Below are positions 42,840 to 54,600 of a stretch of DNA of 64,000 nucleotides, one piece after another (within the stretch, counting starts at the first letter, position 1; the number at the start of each line of letters is the position of its first letter). The position numbers and the translations under genes were made by a program. The notes under the pieces were generated by a model, which saw only the letters and a program-made list of their open reading frames with translations, was not told where the DNA came from and did not search any database. The stretch is from Isoetes taiwanensis. Taxonomy: Eukaryota; Streptophyta; Lycopodiopsida; Isoetales; Isoetaceae. The DNA is taken from assembly GCA_021234155.1 (NCBI GenBank), contig JAJEKV010000014.1:15658872-15722871 (forward strand), written 5' to 3'.

Positions 42840-45325
42840 GAGACCCATGATGTTTTGCTTCATGATGGTAGGACAGTTTCACAACATTTACAAGCTCGAG
42901 CTGCTCTCGAGCAGGGATGACTTCGAAGTTGAGTGCTTGGAAGCTGATGTTGAGAAGCAATTCAAGAGGAAAAGGAAATATACATATGTGAAGAGGGTCG
43001 GGGAGGGAACCAAAGGGGATAGCAAGCGAGGAGAGGATGTGCGCTTCCAAGTCAATCAAGAGTGCTCTAAAATCAACATCTTTGCAAAAGCGAATGTGTC
43101 AAAAAGCTGGCCGAGAAACAAGTATGTGCCTTAAGAAAAAAAATTTTATTCTCAATCAAGCGGTACCCAGGATTAAGCTTGTTTTTGATGTGTTGAGTGT
43201 AACTTTATGAGGCGGTCGGGGCGAAAGTAGTGGTCTGGGTGGAGTGCTATCAATTGCATGGCGCATGGCTCTAGGAGTTGCTTTCGATCTCGTTTTATAG
43301 TTGGAGGAAGAGGTTGAGTTAGGTGGAAGCGCAGGCGGCGAACATGGTATCTGAGGCTCTAAGAAGCCTAGATCGTGACACTAGCTTCTGAGAAAGTGTG
43401 CTTGATACCTTCATTAGTAAGAATCGTGAGAGCATTCCACATAGAACAAAAAGGAAAGGATGATATAAGGGAGAATGTTGCTTAAACTTCCTTCCATCCT
43501 TAATAAGAAGAGCATACATAAGGAAGTGGGTGCGTGGTGGAAGAATTGGCCGGGGAAAGAGTGTAACCTTGCCCTCTTTTTACAATATTTGGAAGAAAAG
43601 AGTTTCAGGGGCGTCGACATAGCAAAAAATCTGACATTCTCCAAGTGTAACATATGTGTAGTCATCAAGCGAAGTGGAAAGAACAAAAGATACAAGGGGA
43701 GAGCAACCTTTCAATTCTTGGCGGGCACATATGTTGGAACAACGTTCTGTAGGAGTCAATATTGGCATTGGCGTGCATTATCACATCGTTCACGAGAGAA
43801 AGTCACCTTTGCATAATACATGATAAGATGGATCAGGTCAAAACACTCACACCAAGAAGTCACCATCTCGCCAAAATCTGTTTGGAGAGGAGATCGGCTT
43901 GAAGAAGCGGCTTGGCGGGGAGCATTGACACATGGTCATGGTGGGCGGGCTTATGGCCATTTCTCTCTTGATCTTTGGAAGGATGACTCAAACTTTCATG
44001 TTGGATCACTCTCTAGGATCCTACACTATCTTGAGTTCTTGGGAAGAAGAAGACAAGTGCGGTGATCTGTGTGGGAGGCGAGAACTTCTGATTGCAAATT
44101 GATGCAAGCTCTAAAAGATACTCGACCAACTGCGGCATAAGCTGGCCTTGACACAAAGAAGATGCCTTCATCTTCTCGCCAACTTAGAAGGCTTCAATCC
44201 TCTTCCTCGAAATCTCTACTTACAGGTTGGATAATGCATCGGGTCAAAATAAAAATAGATATGTGTTCTCCTACCTCTCTTATTTGACATGGCTTAAGGT
44301 ATTCGATGAGATTCAGGTTGGCTTCATGATGGTTGGGCATACTCATGGCGATATTGATGCATTGTTTGGGAACTTTTCGGCGTTAATGAGTTCATCGGAT
44401 GCTCTAACTTTGCACGAGTTGCTTTACTTGTTTAGCAAGTGCAATGCAAAGTCTCTGTTCCATATTTTGTGGATGAAGTTCAGTTGGAAAGGCTTTGTCA
44501 AGGATATATATCACGATAAATAGCGTCTAACGAGCCATACCGACCCATTGCTATTTCGATTTAAAATGGATGGGAAATGGCCCATTATGCAATATAAGAT
44601 CGGCCAACCCATAAAAGTGGATTCGAGGAAAAGGAATAAGAATGTGGAAGGAGGATGAAAATGGTGAGCCAGCGTTACCAGCGGGGGTGCCTAAAAATAT
44701 CCCTCAAGGAAGACATTGAAAGATCTCCACGGCTGGCGAGACGGCGACATCGGCAAAGTACATAGCATTATGGAATTCATACGCAAAAATCAAAGAAGAT
44801 AGTGTGTTTTGGCGGTACAAAGCAACTATGGATTCTTTGGAGCGAGATTCTTTTGTGTTTGGAAGATGTATCTCGGGGGCGACCTCAAAATGACAACTTT
44901 TGGTTTGCGTACAAGGCAAGAACCTCTACAAAGCGCATTTACTCGAGGAGGTCGATGAAGCGGCTGTGCTTGTAAGACCTTTGCCTACGTATTGTGGGGC
45001 GGCCGGATGGGCGTCTAGTGTTGCCTATGGATGAGTTTGATCCTCATGCACATGTTACGAAAGGTATGTTTGTTTTAGTCCGACACGGAGGCGATGAAAC
45101 TCCAGCGTGGTTGGGCTTTTCTGAAGAAGATGCCATCCTAGATCGAGTCTACCAATTATGGTCACATTTATGTATCATGGTGGATGCACTGTTGGTGCAT
45201 CGTGACTATACAGGTTGCTTAACTAAGCGTTGGCGACCCAATCCATCAGATCCATCAAGGTATGACAAGTTAGATGCCATACATTATGCATGGGATGCAA
45301 ATGGCAAAAGACCAGAAGGCTGTTG
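42840..45325 (+). pseudogene. DUF7869-type transposon-associated gene, frameshifted
   Basis: Blocks on the plus strand follow the family's order. An N-terminal block with DIAKNLTFSKCNICVVIKRS (about 43605-43675) resembles its KCD.C segment. A block reading across frames as HDKMDQ...THGHGGRAYGHFSLDLW (about 43815-43990) follows, then HVGSLSRILHYLE. The core NASGQNKNRYVFSYLSYL and VGFMMVGHTHGDIDALFGNF (about 44230-44385) contains the family's HTH.DID motif. The C-terminal part is 44994-45325, with KGMFVLVRHGGDETPAWLG and RWRPNPSDPSRYD. The family's biochemical role is unknown to me; it occurs in repetitive genes of non-seed plants and animals. At least five frame changes, so not functional as read. 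Confidence 0.65.
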
Positions 45326-45329
45326 ATTC

Positions 45330-45840
45330 AAAATACATTGTTGACATGTGGGGGACATAGCATTAGCTAAAAGCTCTCAATCTCAGTCATGTTCACCGAT
45401 AATCATGTATGTAATTTCTTTTGCTATAATACTTAAGCATTTTGGACAATTAATACGTTGTCGATACATCAATTAGCTTCCATTATGCTTATATTAACAT
45501 CCTTACATCTTTTATAATAGGTGTTTAATACACATCATTACATCTGATGCACACATTATTGATGGCATACATATAATTTAGATGCACATATTATTGATGG
45601 CATTATAGAGTCGATGATTCACTCATCATCAATCCCTGCTATTGTGATCGCATTATTTCGTAGGCATGGCTCGGGGAACCCAAAGAAGATGGATCACAAC
45701 CACGAGGTAAAGGCGGGGCAATCACACTCCACGACCTTACGCTTTGGATTGTAAGTAAGGATCGATTAATATCATTGTAGCTTAACACCTTTATGTATGC
45801 ATGGGATTAATATCATTGTAGCTTTTATAGTCGTTGTAGA
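45330..45840. other. AT-rich spacer
   Basis: No gene seen. A short imperfect repeat ATGCACA.ATTATTGATGGCAT occurs twice (about 45548 and 45583). Confidence 0.5.
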
Positions 45841-45957
45841 ATTATTGGTATAATACTTGACATTATTGGTATTATCGTGAGCATTATTGGTATTATCGTC
45901 AACATTATTGGTATTATACTTCAACATTATTGGTATTATACTTCAACATTATTGGAT
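45841..45957 (+). repeat. ~22-bp tandem repeat CATTATTGGTATTATACTTCAA
   Basis: Five copies, with the variants ...ATTATCGTGAG, ...ATTATCGTCAA and ...ATTATACTTCAA at the variable end. Confidence 0.9.
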
Positions 45958-45984
45958 TAAGTAGCTATAAATTCTTTTACCTTG

Positions 45985-46450
45985 TTTTCACTTCTCACTT
46001 CACCTTGACTACTTGATCTTGATCCTTGCTTCTTGCTCCTTCATCTTCCTTGTTCCTTGATCTTCTTGCTACTTGATCTTCCTTGTTCCTTGATCTTCTT
46101 GCTACTTGATCTTCCTTGTTCATTGCTTCTTGCTACTTGATCTTGATCCTTGTTCCTTGCTACTTCATTCCGTGCTCCTTGCTACTTGATCTTGTTCCTT
46201 GCTCTTGATCTTGCTACTTGATCTTGTTCCTTGCTACTTGATCTTGATCCTTGCTTCTTGCTCCTTGATCTTCCTTGTTCCTTGATCTTCTTGCTACTTG
46301 ATCTTCCTTGTTCATTGCATCTTGCTACTTGATCTTGATCCTTGTTCCTTGCTACTTCATTCCGTGCTCCACTGCTACTTGATCTTGTTGCTTGCTCTTG
46401 AACTTGCTACTTGCTCTACGCTCCATGTTCCTTGCTCGTCGGTGATCCTT
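45985..46450 (+). repeat. Pyrimidine-rich tandem repeat TTGCTACTTGATCTTCCTTGTTCC
   Basis: Many imperfect copies of TGCTACTTGATCTT and CTTGATCCTTGCTTC. A longer block is duplicated, comparing 46020-46180 with 46230-46378, each ending near TACTTCATTCCGTGCTCC. No reading frame worth calling. Confidence 0.85.
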
Positions 46451-46459
46451 GCTTGCTTT

Positions 46460-47053
46460 TGCAAATGATTGGACCCAATCCTCCACGGGCTACTCGGAAG
46501 GCACGCAAGCATGCCCCGGGCATTACATGCGGCTGGAATGGATGAGCTATGGGACCATTTCTTGGAGTGGAGGTTGCCCACGGTCCCACCAAGGAGCTTA
46601 CAATGGAGTTGATCAACTTCATTACAGGCGATTTGATTGTGGTCATGAGCCCTTGATGGAAATTAATCCATCCCGAGATGTTATAGGAGACTTGCAATGA
46701 GGGGAATTCTTGAACCCCCTCCTTATACGGGCCGAGATGCTACTGACAATTGAGGCCTCTTCTTCGTCTTTGGATATTTAGCACACTCTCACGGATGCAT
46801 ACATATCGAGTTCATTCATGAAAATTAAGGGGGACAGATGTATGGCCTTATTAGGGTGTACTACAACGAGTACAACGGTTTTGTGGAGTTGGGTCCGCTC
46901 TTCTTCCGTGAGTATCATCCTGTGGAATTACTTTTTCTAATGACTAGGTACCCCATATGGTGGGAAGAATCAGGCTGGGAGGAGCGTGAGCTCTTGACTC
47001 CTAACCCAGATGCGTGGGTTAGACCAAGGGAAAGGGGAAGGGGAAGGGGTTAG
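46460..47053 (+). CDS. Unrecognised plus-strand coding remnants of element II
   Basis: Two stretches look coding. About 46575-46645 reads PTKELTMELINFITGDLIVV in one frame. 46838-47053 reads GPLFFREYHPVELLFLMTRY and ends in RPRERGRGRG before TAG. A change of frame and stops separate them. They lie between the DUF7869-type gene and the hairpin repeats, so they may be the second gene of the same element. No family recognised. Confidence 0.35.
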
Positions 47054-47114
47054 GAACCTGGGGGAAGGTTATTTGGAAGTTGGTATATGATACCGTGTTA
47101 TTATGTTCTCTAAA

Positions 47115-47275
47115 TATTCATGTATGTATGATAAGCAGTGCTGCTGCGTGTATACAACCCACATAAGGTCTATGATACGAGTCTTGTACGTGTATACAAC
47201 CCCTGCATAAGGTCTATGATACAGGGTACTGTACACGTGTATACAACCCCTGCATAAGGTCTATACAACCCCCAT
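47115..47275 (+). repeat. ~50-bp tandem repeat GTATACAACCCCTGCATAAGGTCTATGA
   Basis: Three copies (about 47150, 47190 and 47238) with GTGTATACAACCC, CATAAGGTCTAT and GATAC.G between. Confidence 0.85.
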
Positions 47276-47744
47276 ATTCCCATTATAATGAAATTGTGCA
47301 TCCTAATCTTATCTTCGCAACTTGTTCGGATTAGTTAGCAAAATTAACTAAAAATTAACTAAATTAGAAATTAGCACTATAGAGGTCACTTTAAGTTTAG
47401 TTAATTGTGCTTATATTTTTTTATGCCTTTGGCTAACTTAACTAGACATGTTCGAAATAATTTAGTTAATTAGTTAAGTTATTTTTTTACCAAAGCTTTT
47501 AGTCCGAATTAGTATTACATTAAGTTAGCCTAACCTATTTTTTTAACTAGCAAGCGGTGTGAAGGGAATCATCAGGTTAATGTTAACTTAACTTAACGAT
47601 AAAAATAACAACTAAACTTGACCATGGGTGCGAATAGACCCTTACTCGGATCAAAAGCTAGATTTGGCTAGATAATAGAGGAGGCTTTGGGTGATGGAAT
47701 AAGCTAGATAGACTAGATTAGATCGGTTTGGATTAGGCTAGAGT
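47276..47744. other. AT-rich spacer
   Basis: TTAACTAA-type sequence and repeated GCTAGAT near 47650-47740. No gene seen. Confidence 0.5.
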
Positions 47745-48315
47745 ATGATTAGGACCCGAACCGTGGTCCTCCCCACTCATGGTGGAGCTGACCATGCCCT
47801 TTCCTAGCCACCTCTACCTAAAAAAAAAATAAGAAATGTGGGACTAAGGCAGAACATCTGGTCCCCTCCACTCATGGTGGAGCCCATGTCCTTGCCCTAG
47901 CTACCTCTAGCTAAAGCCCGACAATAAGCGTGAATTAAGGGCCGAACACCTGGTCCTCCCCACTTTCAGCGGTGGGCCGACCATGTCCTTCTTCGTAGCC
48001 ACATCTACCTAAGAATGAGAAGAAAAGTGGACTTGGACCCGGACACCTAGTCCTCTCCCGCATAAAGGTGGGAGTAGACCGTGCCCTTGAACAAGCCACT
48101 ACAATTTTATTTTAAACCTAAAAATAACAAAGTGGGCTGGAAGTGGACTTGAACCGGTGCGTGGTCCTCTCCACTCTAGGTGGGCCGGCCAGTGCCCTTG
48201 AACAAACCACTCATTAACCTAGGAAACATTTATGATTGTAGTGAAAGTGGACTTGAACCGGGTACATGATCTTCCCCACTCTAGGTGGGCCGACCGTGCC
48301 CTTGAACAAGCCACT
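47745..48315 (+). repeat. Six tandem hairpin repeats related to those of element I
   Basis: Copies begin near 47751, 47841, 47932, 48031, 48143 and 48247 (period about 90-110 bp). On the minus strand the last two contain GGTTCAAGTCC, a perfect match to the Pol III B-box consensus. All have an inner stem such as CCCAC-CTAGA-GTGGG or CTCCAC-CATGA-GTGGGG and the core GGGCAYGGTCGGC. The core is the same as at 5403-5745. Confidence 0.8.
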
Positions 48316-48424
48316 CCATCAATTTTTTAACCTACTTAAAACTATAAAAAATAAAATGCAAGTCACGATCAACTACTTACCAAAAGAAGGGCGTGTACAA
48401 GATCTGTCGGTCCAAATCGTAATA

Positions 48425-49215
48425 GAAAGGCACCTTGAAGTAACAAAGCATTAGAAGAATAAGAACAAAGAAGAAAAAGATGAAGAAGAAAGAAAAGGAA
48501 AAAAAGGGGGTAGAAAACAAGAGATAGAAATAAAACAAGAGAAAGAAATAAGAGAATAGAAGGGAAGAAATAAGGATAGAATAGAGAAGAAATAAGAGAA
48601 GAAACAAGAAAGAATGAAGAAAAATAAGAGGAAATAAGAGAAGGGAAGGGAATAGAATGGAAGGAAGAAATAAGGGAAGGGAAAGAAAAGGATCGAATGG
48701 AAAGTGAGGAAGAAATGTGAAGAATAAAAAACAAATGAAGAATGAAGAAATGAAATTAAAAAGAATGAAGAATAAGAAATGAAAAAAAATGAAGAATAAG
48801 GAAGGGGAAGAAAGAAAGAAATGAGGGGAAGGGAGGGAAAGAATGAGGAATGAGAAAGCATGAGAAAAGAATGGAAATGAGAAAGAAATGAGAAAGCATG
48901 AGAAAGAAATGAGAAAGCATGAGAAAGAAATGAGAAAGCAAGAAATGAGAAAGAATGAGGAAGAATGAGAAAGCATGAGGAAGAAAGAAATGAGAAAGAA
49001 TGAGGAAGAAAGAATGAGAAAGATGAGAAAGAAATGAGGAAAGAAGAAATATGGGAAGAAAGAATGAGGAAAGAATGAAGCATGGAAGAAGGAGGAAGAA
49101 ATGAAGCATGAGGAAGAAAGAAGGAGGAAGAATGAATGAGGCATGGAAGAATGGGAAGAAAAAAAATCAAGAACAAATAAGAAGAGGAAGGAAAGGAAAC
49201 CAAAAAAAGAGGAAG
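48425..49215 (+). repeat. 790-bp purine tract (GAAATGAGAAAGCATGAG-type repeats)
   Basis: Almost free of C and T on the plus strand, made of AAGAA, GAAATGAG and GAATGAGGAAGAA variants. The best part (48880-49010) repeats GAAATGAGAAAGCATGAGAAA about every 20 bases. The minus strand is open for 284 codons of Phe/Ser/Leu, a by-product of composition and not a protein. Confidence 0.85.
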
Positions 49216-49384
49216 TTTGGGCATACACCATTCAATCCAAAAAACCTATTCAATCTAAAAAATATGATATACTAACCTTAGAATAGTTGCTTGCAGGTCG
49301 ATGTCGAGGGGTACTACTAGCTGGATCGCCCAAGAACCTCGAAGAAGTAGGGGAAAAAGAAGTTAGGGAAAAGCCGGCCCGCGG

Positions 49385-49502
49385 TACAAAAAATTCAGGC
49401 GTCGCATGCGGCGTCCACGTCGCATCGCGGCGTTATTTCAAATCCGTATACATACGGTTTTACGTCGCATCGCGGCGTCCCCCGGCGTATTTTGTTATAG
49501 CG
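49385..49502 (-). mobile_element. Putative right terminus of element II
   Basis: Read on the minus strand from 49502: CGCTATAACAAAATACGCC, then GCGTCGCATCGCGGCG-type subterminal repeats in several copies to about 49385. CACTATAACAAAA would be a normal CACTA-type terminus; here the second base is G. It follows hairpin repeats and a purine tract, just as in element I. The partner terminus on the left was not found. Confidence 0.45.
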
Positions 49503-50359
49503 GCGTTATGGACTTTATATTTTTTTTTTTTGCATCTTTTTTTAATGTGATGCTCATTAAAGTTTGTCCCTAGGCTTATTTGAACAGTCACGAGGCATGC
49601 ATGCGATCAATCACATTAGGATTCTATTACTACCGGCGAAAATTTTAGTGGCCTAAATATATCTACGAGCGTGAAGTTGGTTTTCTGAAATATCGTCATG
49701 AAAAGAACAATTATTTGTATGGCCCAAAGTCGAATCGCCGTTGGGGGCCGGGCCCAGGGGCGCCAGCGGTTTGGAGGTTCTCCCGGACCGATCTTGGATT
49801 TTTGGTCCTCCTCGGGCTGGATCCTTGAGCGGAGGATTCAATGGTCGAGATAGGGGCCCGAGAAGGGGGAGGGTGTTCATTAGCATCTGAGTCCCCAGGC
49901 GGTGCGGTGGCAGCTGCCTCGAGAACTTTTTTGGGGTCCGTCTCCTGGGGACGGGACTCTCCCCTCTAGTGAGGTGGCCGTTCAAAGTCCTCGCCTTGTT
50001 TGACTTGGGGAAGGGTGCAGTCATGCTTGCCCAACAACGGCTGGGACCGTTCTAACCCCAGCAGCTTGGAGTGCGGACCTTATCCTAAAAATTTTGGAAA
50101 TTTTCCGTATCTTTGGAGATGACCACGGAAGCCAGCTGACCAAAAACCATAATTTAATTCTATGCCATGCATTAACTACGAATTTATGAAGCATAAATGC
50201 AATAAAATGCATAACTAAAAGAGTGTGCATCGAAAAAGGCGAGTCTTTGACCCGGGGGCAACCTCATGCGGTGCGGACACATTAAAAAAATTTCCACTTG
50301 GAAACTATGAAGCAATCTTTCATCAAGGTACAATTGTTTACGAGAAACAAAACAGATTC

Positions 50360-51350
50360 ATTACAAGTTAGTTATGCCATCCATGTCAAATAGCTTTAGG
50401 GGGCGGTCGGTTGAGCGAGGCGATCCGTTGACCAGTCCGTTGAGCGGGAGGGATCAGGCCCAAACTCCGCTCCGTCGGTTCCCCTTACTCGTATTCTCCA
50501 TTTAGGCTTCTCGGCCCGAGTCCCAAGTGCAATAATGAGACCAAGTCCCGGCCCCAAAGCGCCAAACCCTTCTAGAACACGGCAACCCACATGGTTTACG
50601 TTTTGGAGGCCCTCTCCTTGTCGATCCGGTAGGGACCTTGGTAGTGACTTGAGTGGAGTGGGGGTGTTGGCCTTGAGCATGGACCCTAAAATCCCCGGAA
50701 GGCATTTGCTTTATGAATTTCCCTCTCCCTAAGGCACGGGAGCGGACGGATGACCTCCCTCTCGGGAACCACGATTTGGCTCTGCCAATGGACTGAGAAC
50801 ATCGACATTGCCCTAGGGACCAGGTTACGTGGCGGAAGACCAAAACTTCGGCCCCAAAGCATAAACCCTTCTAGAAACGACAACTCCACGGGGTTTTGTT
50901 TTGAGGCCCTCTCCTTGTCCGGGACCTGCTTGGTGACTTGGCGTGGAGTGGGGGTGTTGGCCTTGAGCCACGAACCCTAAAATCCCCGGCTGCTTCCCCA
51001 TTTCCCCTCCCTAAGGCCACGGGGGGCGGGGCGGGCGACCTTCCCTCTCGAGGAACGCGATTTGGCTCTGCCAATGGACTCGAAGCGTCGACATTGCCCT
51101 AGGGACCAAGTTACGTGGCGAAGACAAAACTTCGGCCCCAAAGCGAAAACCCTTCTAGAACACGGCAACTCACGGGGTTTACGCGGGAGGCCCTCTCCTT
51201 GTCGATTTGGCGGGACCTTGCCGTGTCTTGGCGTGGAGTGGGGGTGTTGGCCTTGAGGCGGGGACCCTAAAATCCCGGCTGCTTGCCCGAATTGAGTTCA
51301 TTACAAGTTAATTATGCCATCCATGTCAAATAGCTTTAGGGGCGATCGGG
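50360..51350 (-). repeat. ~300-bp derivative units inside array B, flanked by a ~55-bp direct repeat
   Basis: GGCCCCAAAGC occurs at about 50550, 50850 and 51132. Between them is a shortened unit joined at ACGTGGCG(G)AAGAC / (C)AAAACTTCGG, seen twice. The block is bracketed by two copies of ATTACAAGTTA.TTATGCCATC plus about 35 further shared bases, at about 50360-50410 and 51300-51350. Confidence 0.8.
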
Positions 51351-51600
51351 TTGAACAAGGGCATTCTCTCTATCCATATGCCTTGATCTTGAAACACAAC
51401 CATCATCACAAGCAACCAAATCTAACCCCCAACCCAGCGGTAGTCTTTTGCTTTTGCGTAATCATTTATCTTCATTCTAGTAGTTATGATGCTTTTACGT
51501 AATCATTTATCTTCATTCTAATAGTTATGATGCTTATATTCTCAATGCAATCTAGCGTAAAACCGAACCAAGGTCAACCCCAAGTACAACGATCCCACAA
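51351..51600. other. Non-array spacer in array B with a ~41-bp tandem duplication
   Basis: TTTACGTAATCATTTATCTTC and about 20 further bases (ending GTTATGATGCTT) occur twice in tandem (about 51452-51535). No gene. Confidence 0.7.
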
Positions 51601-54600
51601 ACTCCATTCCTTTGACCTTAGCTAACCCTTTGACCTAGACCTTCTCAGAAAATTCCAAAATTTGGGCTATGTCTTTGGAGATGAATTAGGAATCCGGTGG
51701 AAAAAAAATCAGAATTTATTTTAGGTACAATGCATTAATTAAGAATTTATGAATGTCTTGCCCTTTGCAAAAGCGCCCCCGACTTCTACTTGCCACATCG
51801 GGAGGAGGGACAGGCCCAAACTCCGCTCCGTCGGTTCCCCTTGCTCCATATTCTCGGCGGCCCTTCTTCGCCCGGGTCCCAAGTGCAGCAGAGACCAAGT
51901 CTCGGCCCCCCAAAGCGCCAAACCCTTCTAGAACACGGCAGCCCACGGGGTTTTACGTTTTGGAGGCCCTCTCCTTGTCATATTCCGGTAGGGACCTTGC
52001 GCCGTGACTTCGGCGTGGAGTGGGGGGTGTTGGCCTAAAGCACGGACCCTAAAATCCCGGGAAGCTGCTTGCCCGAATTTCCTCTCCCCAAGGCCACAGG
52101 GGCCGGGCCGAGGCGACCTCCCCTCTCGGGAATGGCGATTTGGCTCTGCCAATGGACTTCGAAACGCCCGACATTGCCACGGGGACCAAGTTCCGTGGCC
52201 AGAAGACCACCCGACCTCAAGAAGCGCCAAAGTAGCTCACTTCCATCACACTCGTAGTCAATTGGCTTAGGATGTGGATGCGGGATCTTGTCGTGGAGGC
52301 GTGAGTGTTTCTTTCTTTTGCAAAACCGACCTTGTAACTTGCTCCCTAGGGTAATTTCGCCATTAGGACGATTTGGCGGGGTCGATTTGCCATTCAGGAA
52401 CCTCCCGATTGCGAGCGACAAAACAACTGCGGTTTCTACAAGGCCGACCTCGGGGGCCCAGCGGTTTGACAAGTTCTCGGGACCCGATCTGGAATCTTTT
52501 GGGCCTTTCGAAGAGGGACCCTGAGCGGAGGATCCAGCGGTCGGATAGGGAATCGGGCTCCGGGAAGGGTGGTCATTAGCGTCGCGCCCCAGGGGGGCGC
52601 CGGGGAAGGGCTGCCTCGGGAACTTTTTGGATCCAGCCTCTTGGGGTCAGGACTCTCCCCTCTTGTGAGGGATCCCTGCAAGATCGGCCTCGTTTGACTT
52701 GGGGAAGGGTGCCGGCTCGGTTGCCACCTGCAGAGGCTGCCCGGAGCCCGTTCTAATGCTAACCCTTTGACCTAGACCTTCTCAGAAAATTTGAAAAATT
52801 GGGGTACGTGTCTTTGGAGATGAATTAGAATCCATCGGCAAAAATCAGAATTTATTTTCATATAATGCATTAATTGCGAATTTATGAATGTCTTGTCCTT
52901 TGCAAAAGCCCCCGACTTCAACTTGACACATCGGGAGGAGGACATGCCCAAACTCGCTCTGTCAGTTCCCCTTGCTCCGTATTCACCGGCTGCGGCTTCT
53001 CGGCCAGGTCCCAAGTGCAGAGACCAAGTCTCGGCCCCAAAGCGCCAAACCCTTCTAGAACACGGCAACCCACGGGGGTTTACGTTTTGGAGGCCCTCTC
53101 CTTGTCGGTCGGTAGGGACCTTGCGCGTGACTTGGCGTGAAGTGGGGGTGTTGGCCTTGAGCACACGGACCCTAAAATCCACCGGAAGCTGCTTTCCCGA
53201 ATTTCCTCTCCCCAAGGCCACGGGGCCGGTGGGCGACCTCCCCCTCAGAATCGCGATTTGGCTCTGCCAATGGACTCGAAACGTCGACATTGCCACAGGG
53301 ACCAAGTTCCGTGGCGAGGAAGACCACCCGACCTCAAGAAGCGCCAAAGTAGCTCCATCACACTTTCGTAGTCAATTGGCTTAGGATGTGGATGCGGGAT
53401 CTTTGTCGTGGGCGTGAGTGTTTCTTTCTTTTGCAAAACCGACCTTGTAACTTGCTCCCTAGGGTAATTTCGCCATTCCGGACGATTTGGCAGGGTCGAT
53501 TTGCCATTCCAGAGCCTCCCCGGTGCCCGAACGACAAAACACTGTGGTTTATACAAGGCCGACCTCAGGACGCCCTTTTTTGGATCCCGCCTCTTGGGGT
53601 CCGGACTCTCCCCTCTTGTGAGGGATCCCTGCAAGATCCTGGCCTCGTTTGACTTGGGGAAGGGTGCCAGCTCGATTGCCCTGCAACGGGCTGCCCCGAC
53701 CGTTCTAATGCTAACCCTTTGACCTAGACCTTCTCCGAAAATTTCGAAAATTGGGCTGTGTGCTGGAGATGAATTAGGAATCCAGTTCCGTGGCGAGAAG
53801 ACCACCCGACCTCCAAGAAGCATCAAAGTAGCTCACTTCCATCACACTCGTAGTCAATTGGCTTAGGATGTGGATGCGGGATACTGTCGTGGAGGGCGTG
53901 AGTGTTTCTTTCTTTTGCAAAACCGACCTTGTAACTTGCTCCCTAGGGTAATTTTGCCATTAGGGACGATTTGGCGGGGTCGATTTGCCATTAGAGCCTT
54001 CCGGTGCCGAAATGACAAAACAACTGCCCCCGGTTTCTACAAGGCCGACCTCGGGGGCCGCCCAGCGGTTTGTCCGGACCGATCTGGAATCTTTTGGGCC
54101 TTCCGAAGAGGGGCCCCTAAGCGGAGGATCAACGGTGGGATAGGGGAACCGGGCTCTCGGGAGGGTGGTCATTAGCGTCACGACCCCAGGAAAGTCTTTG
54201 CCGGGGAAGGGCTGCCTGGGAACTTTTGGATCCCCGCCTCTTGGGGTCCGGACTCTCCCCCTCTTGTGAGGGATCCCCCCTCGTTTGACTTGGGAAGGGG
54301 TGCGGCTTTCGGTTGCCCTGCAGCGGGCTGCCCCGAACCCCGTTCTAATGCTAACCCTTTGACCTAGACCTTCTCAGAAAATTTGAAAAAATTGGGCTAT
54401 GTCTTTGGAGATGAATTAGGAATCAAGCGGCAAAAATCAGAAATTATTTTCATAGAATGCATTAATTGCGAATTTATGAATGTCTTGTCCTTTAAAGCGC
54501 CCCCGCTTCTACTTGCCACATCGGGAGGAGGACATGCCCAAACTCCGCTCCGTCCGGTTCCCCTTGCTCCATATTCTCATTTGCGGCTTCTCGGCCGGGT

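Noticed and set aside
45841-46450. CRISPR-like array
   Set aside because: Direct, head-to-tail degenerate repeats without unique spacers in plant DNA; ordinary minisatellites.
48092-48110. CACTACAATTTT as a transposon end
   Set aside because: It is part of the recurring AAGCCACT(C/A) end of the hairpin repeat and has no terminal or subterminal context.
47745-48315. A cluster of tRNA genes
   Set aside because: B-box matches are present, but the bases around them do not form a five-pair T arm and no anticodon arm is canonical. Better described as hairpin repeats with tRNA-like motifs.
48377-49231. 284-codon Phe/Ser/Leu-rich minus-strand frame
   Set aside because: Complement of a purine tract; two other frames are open over the same stretch with the same composition, so no coding selection.
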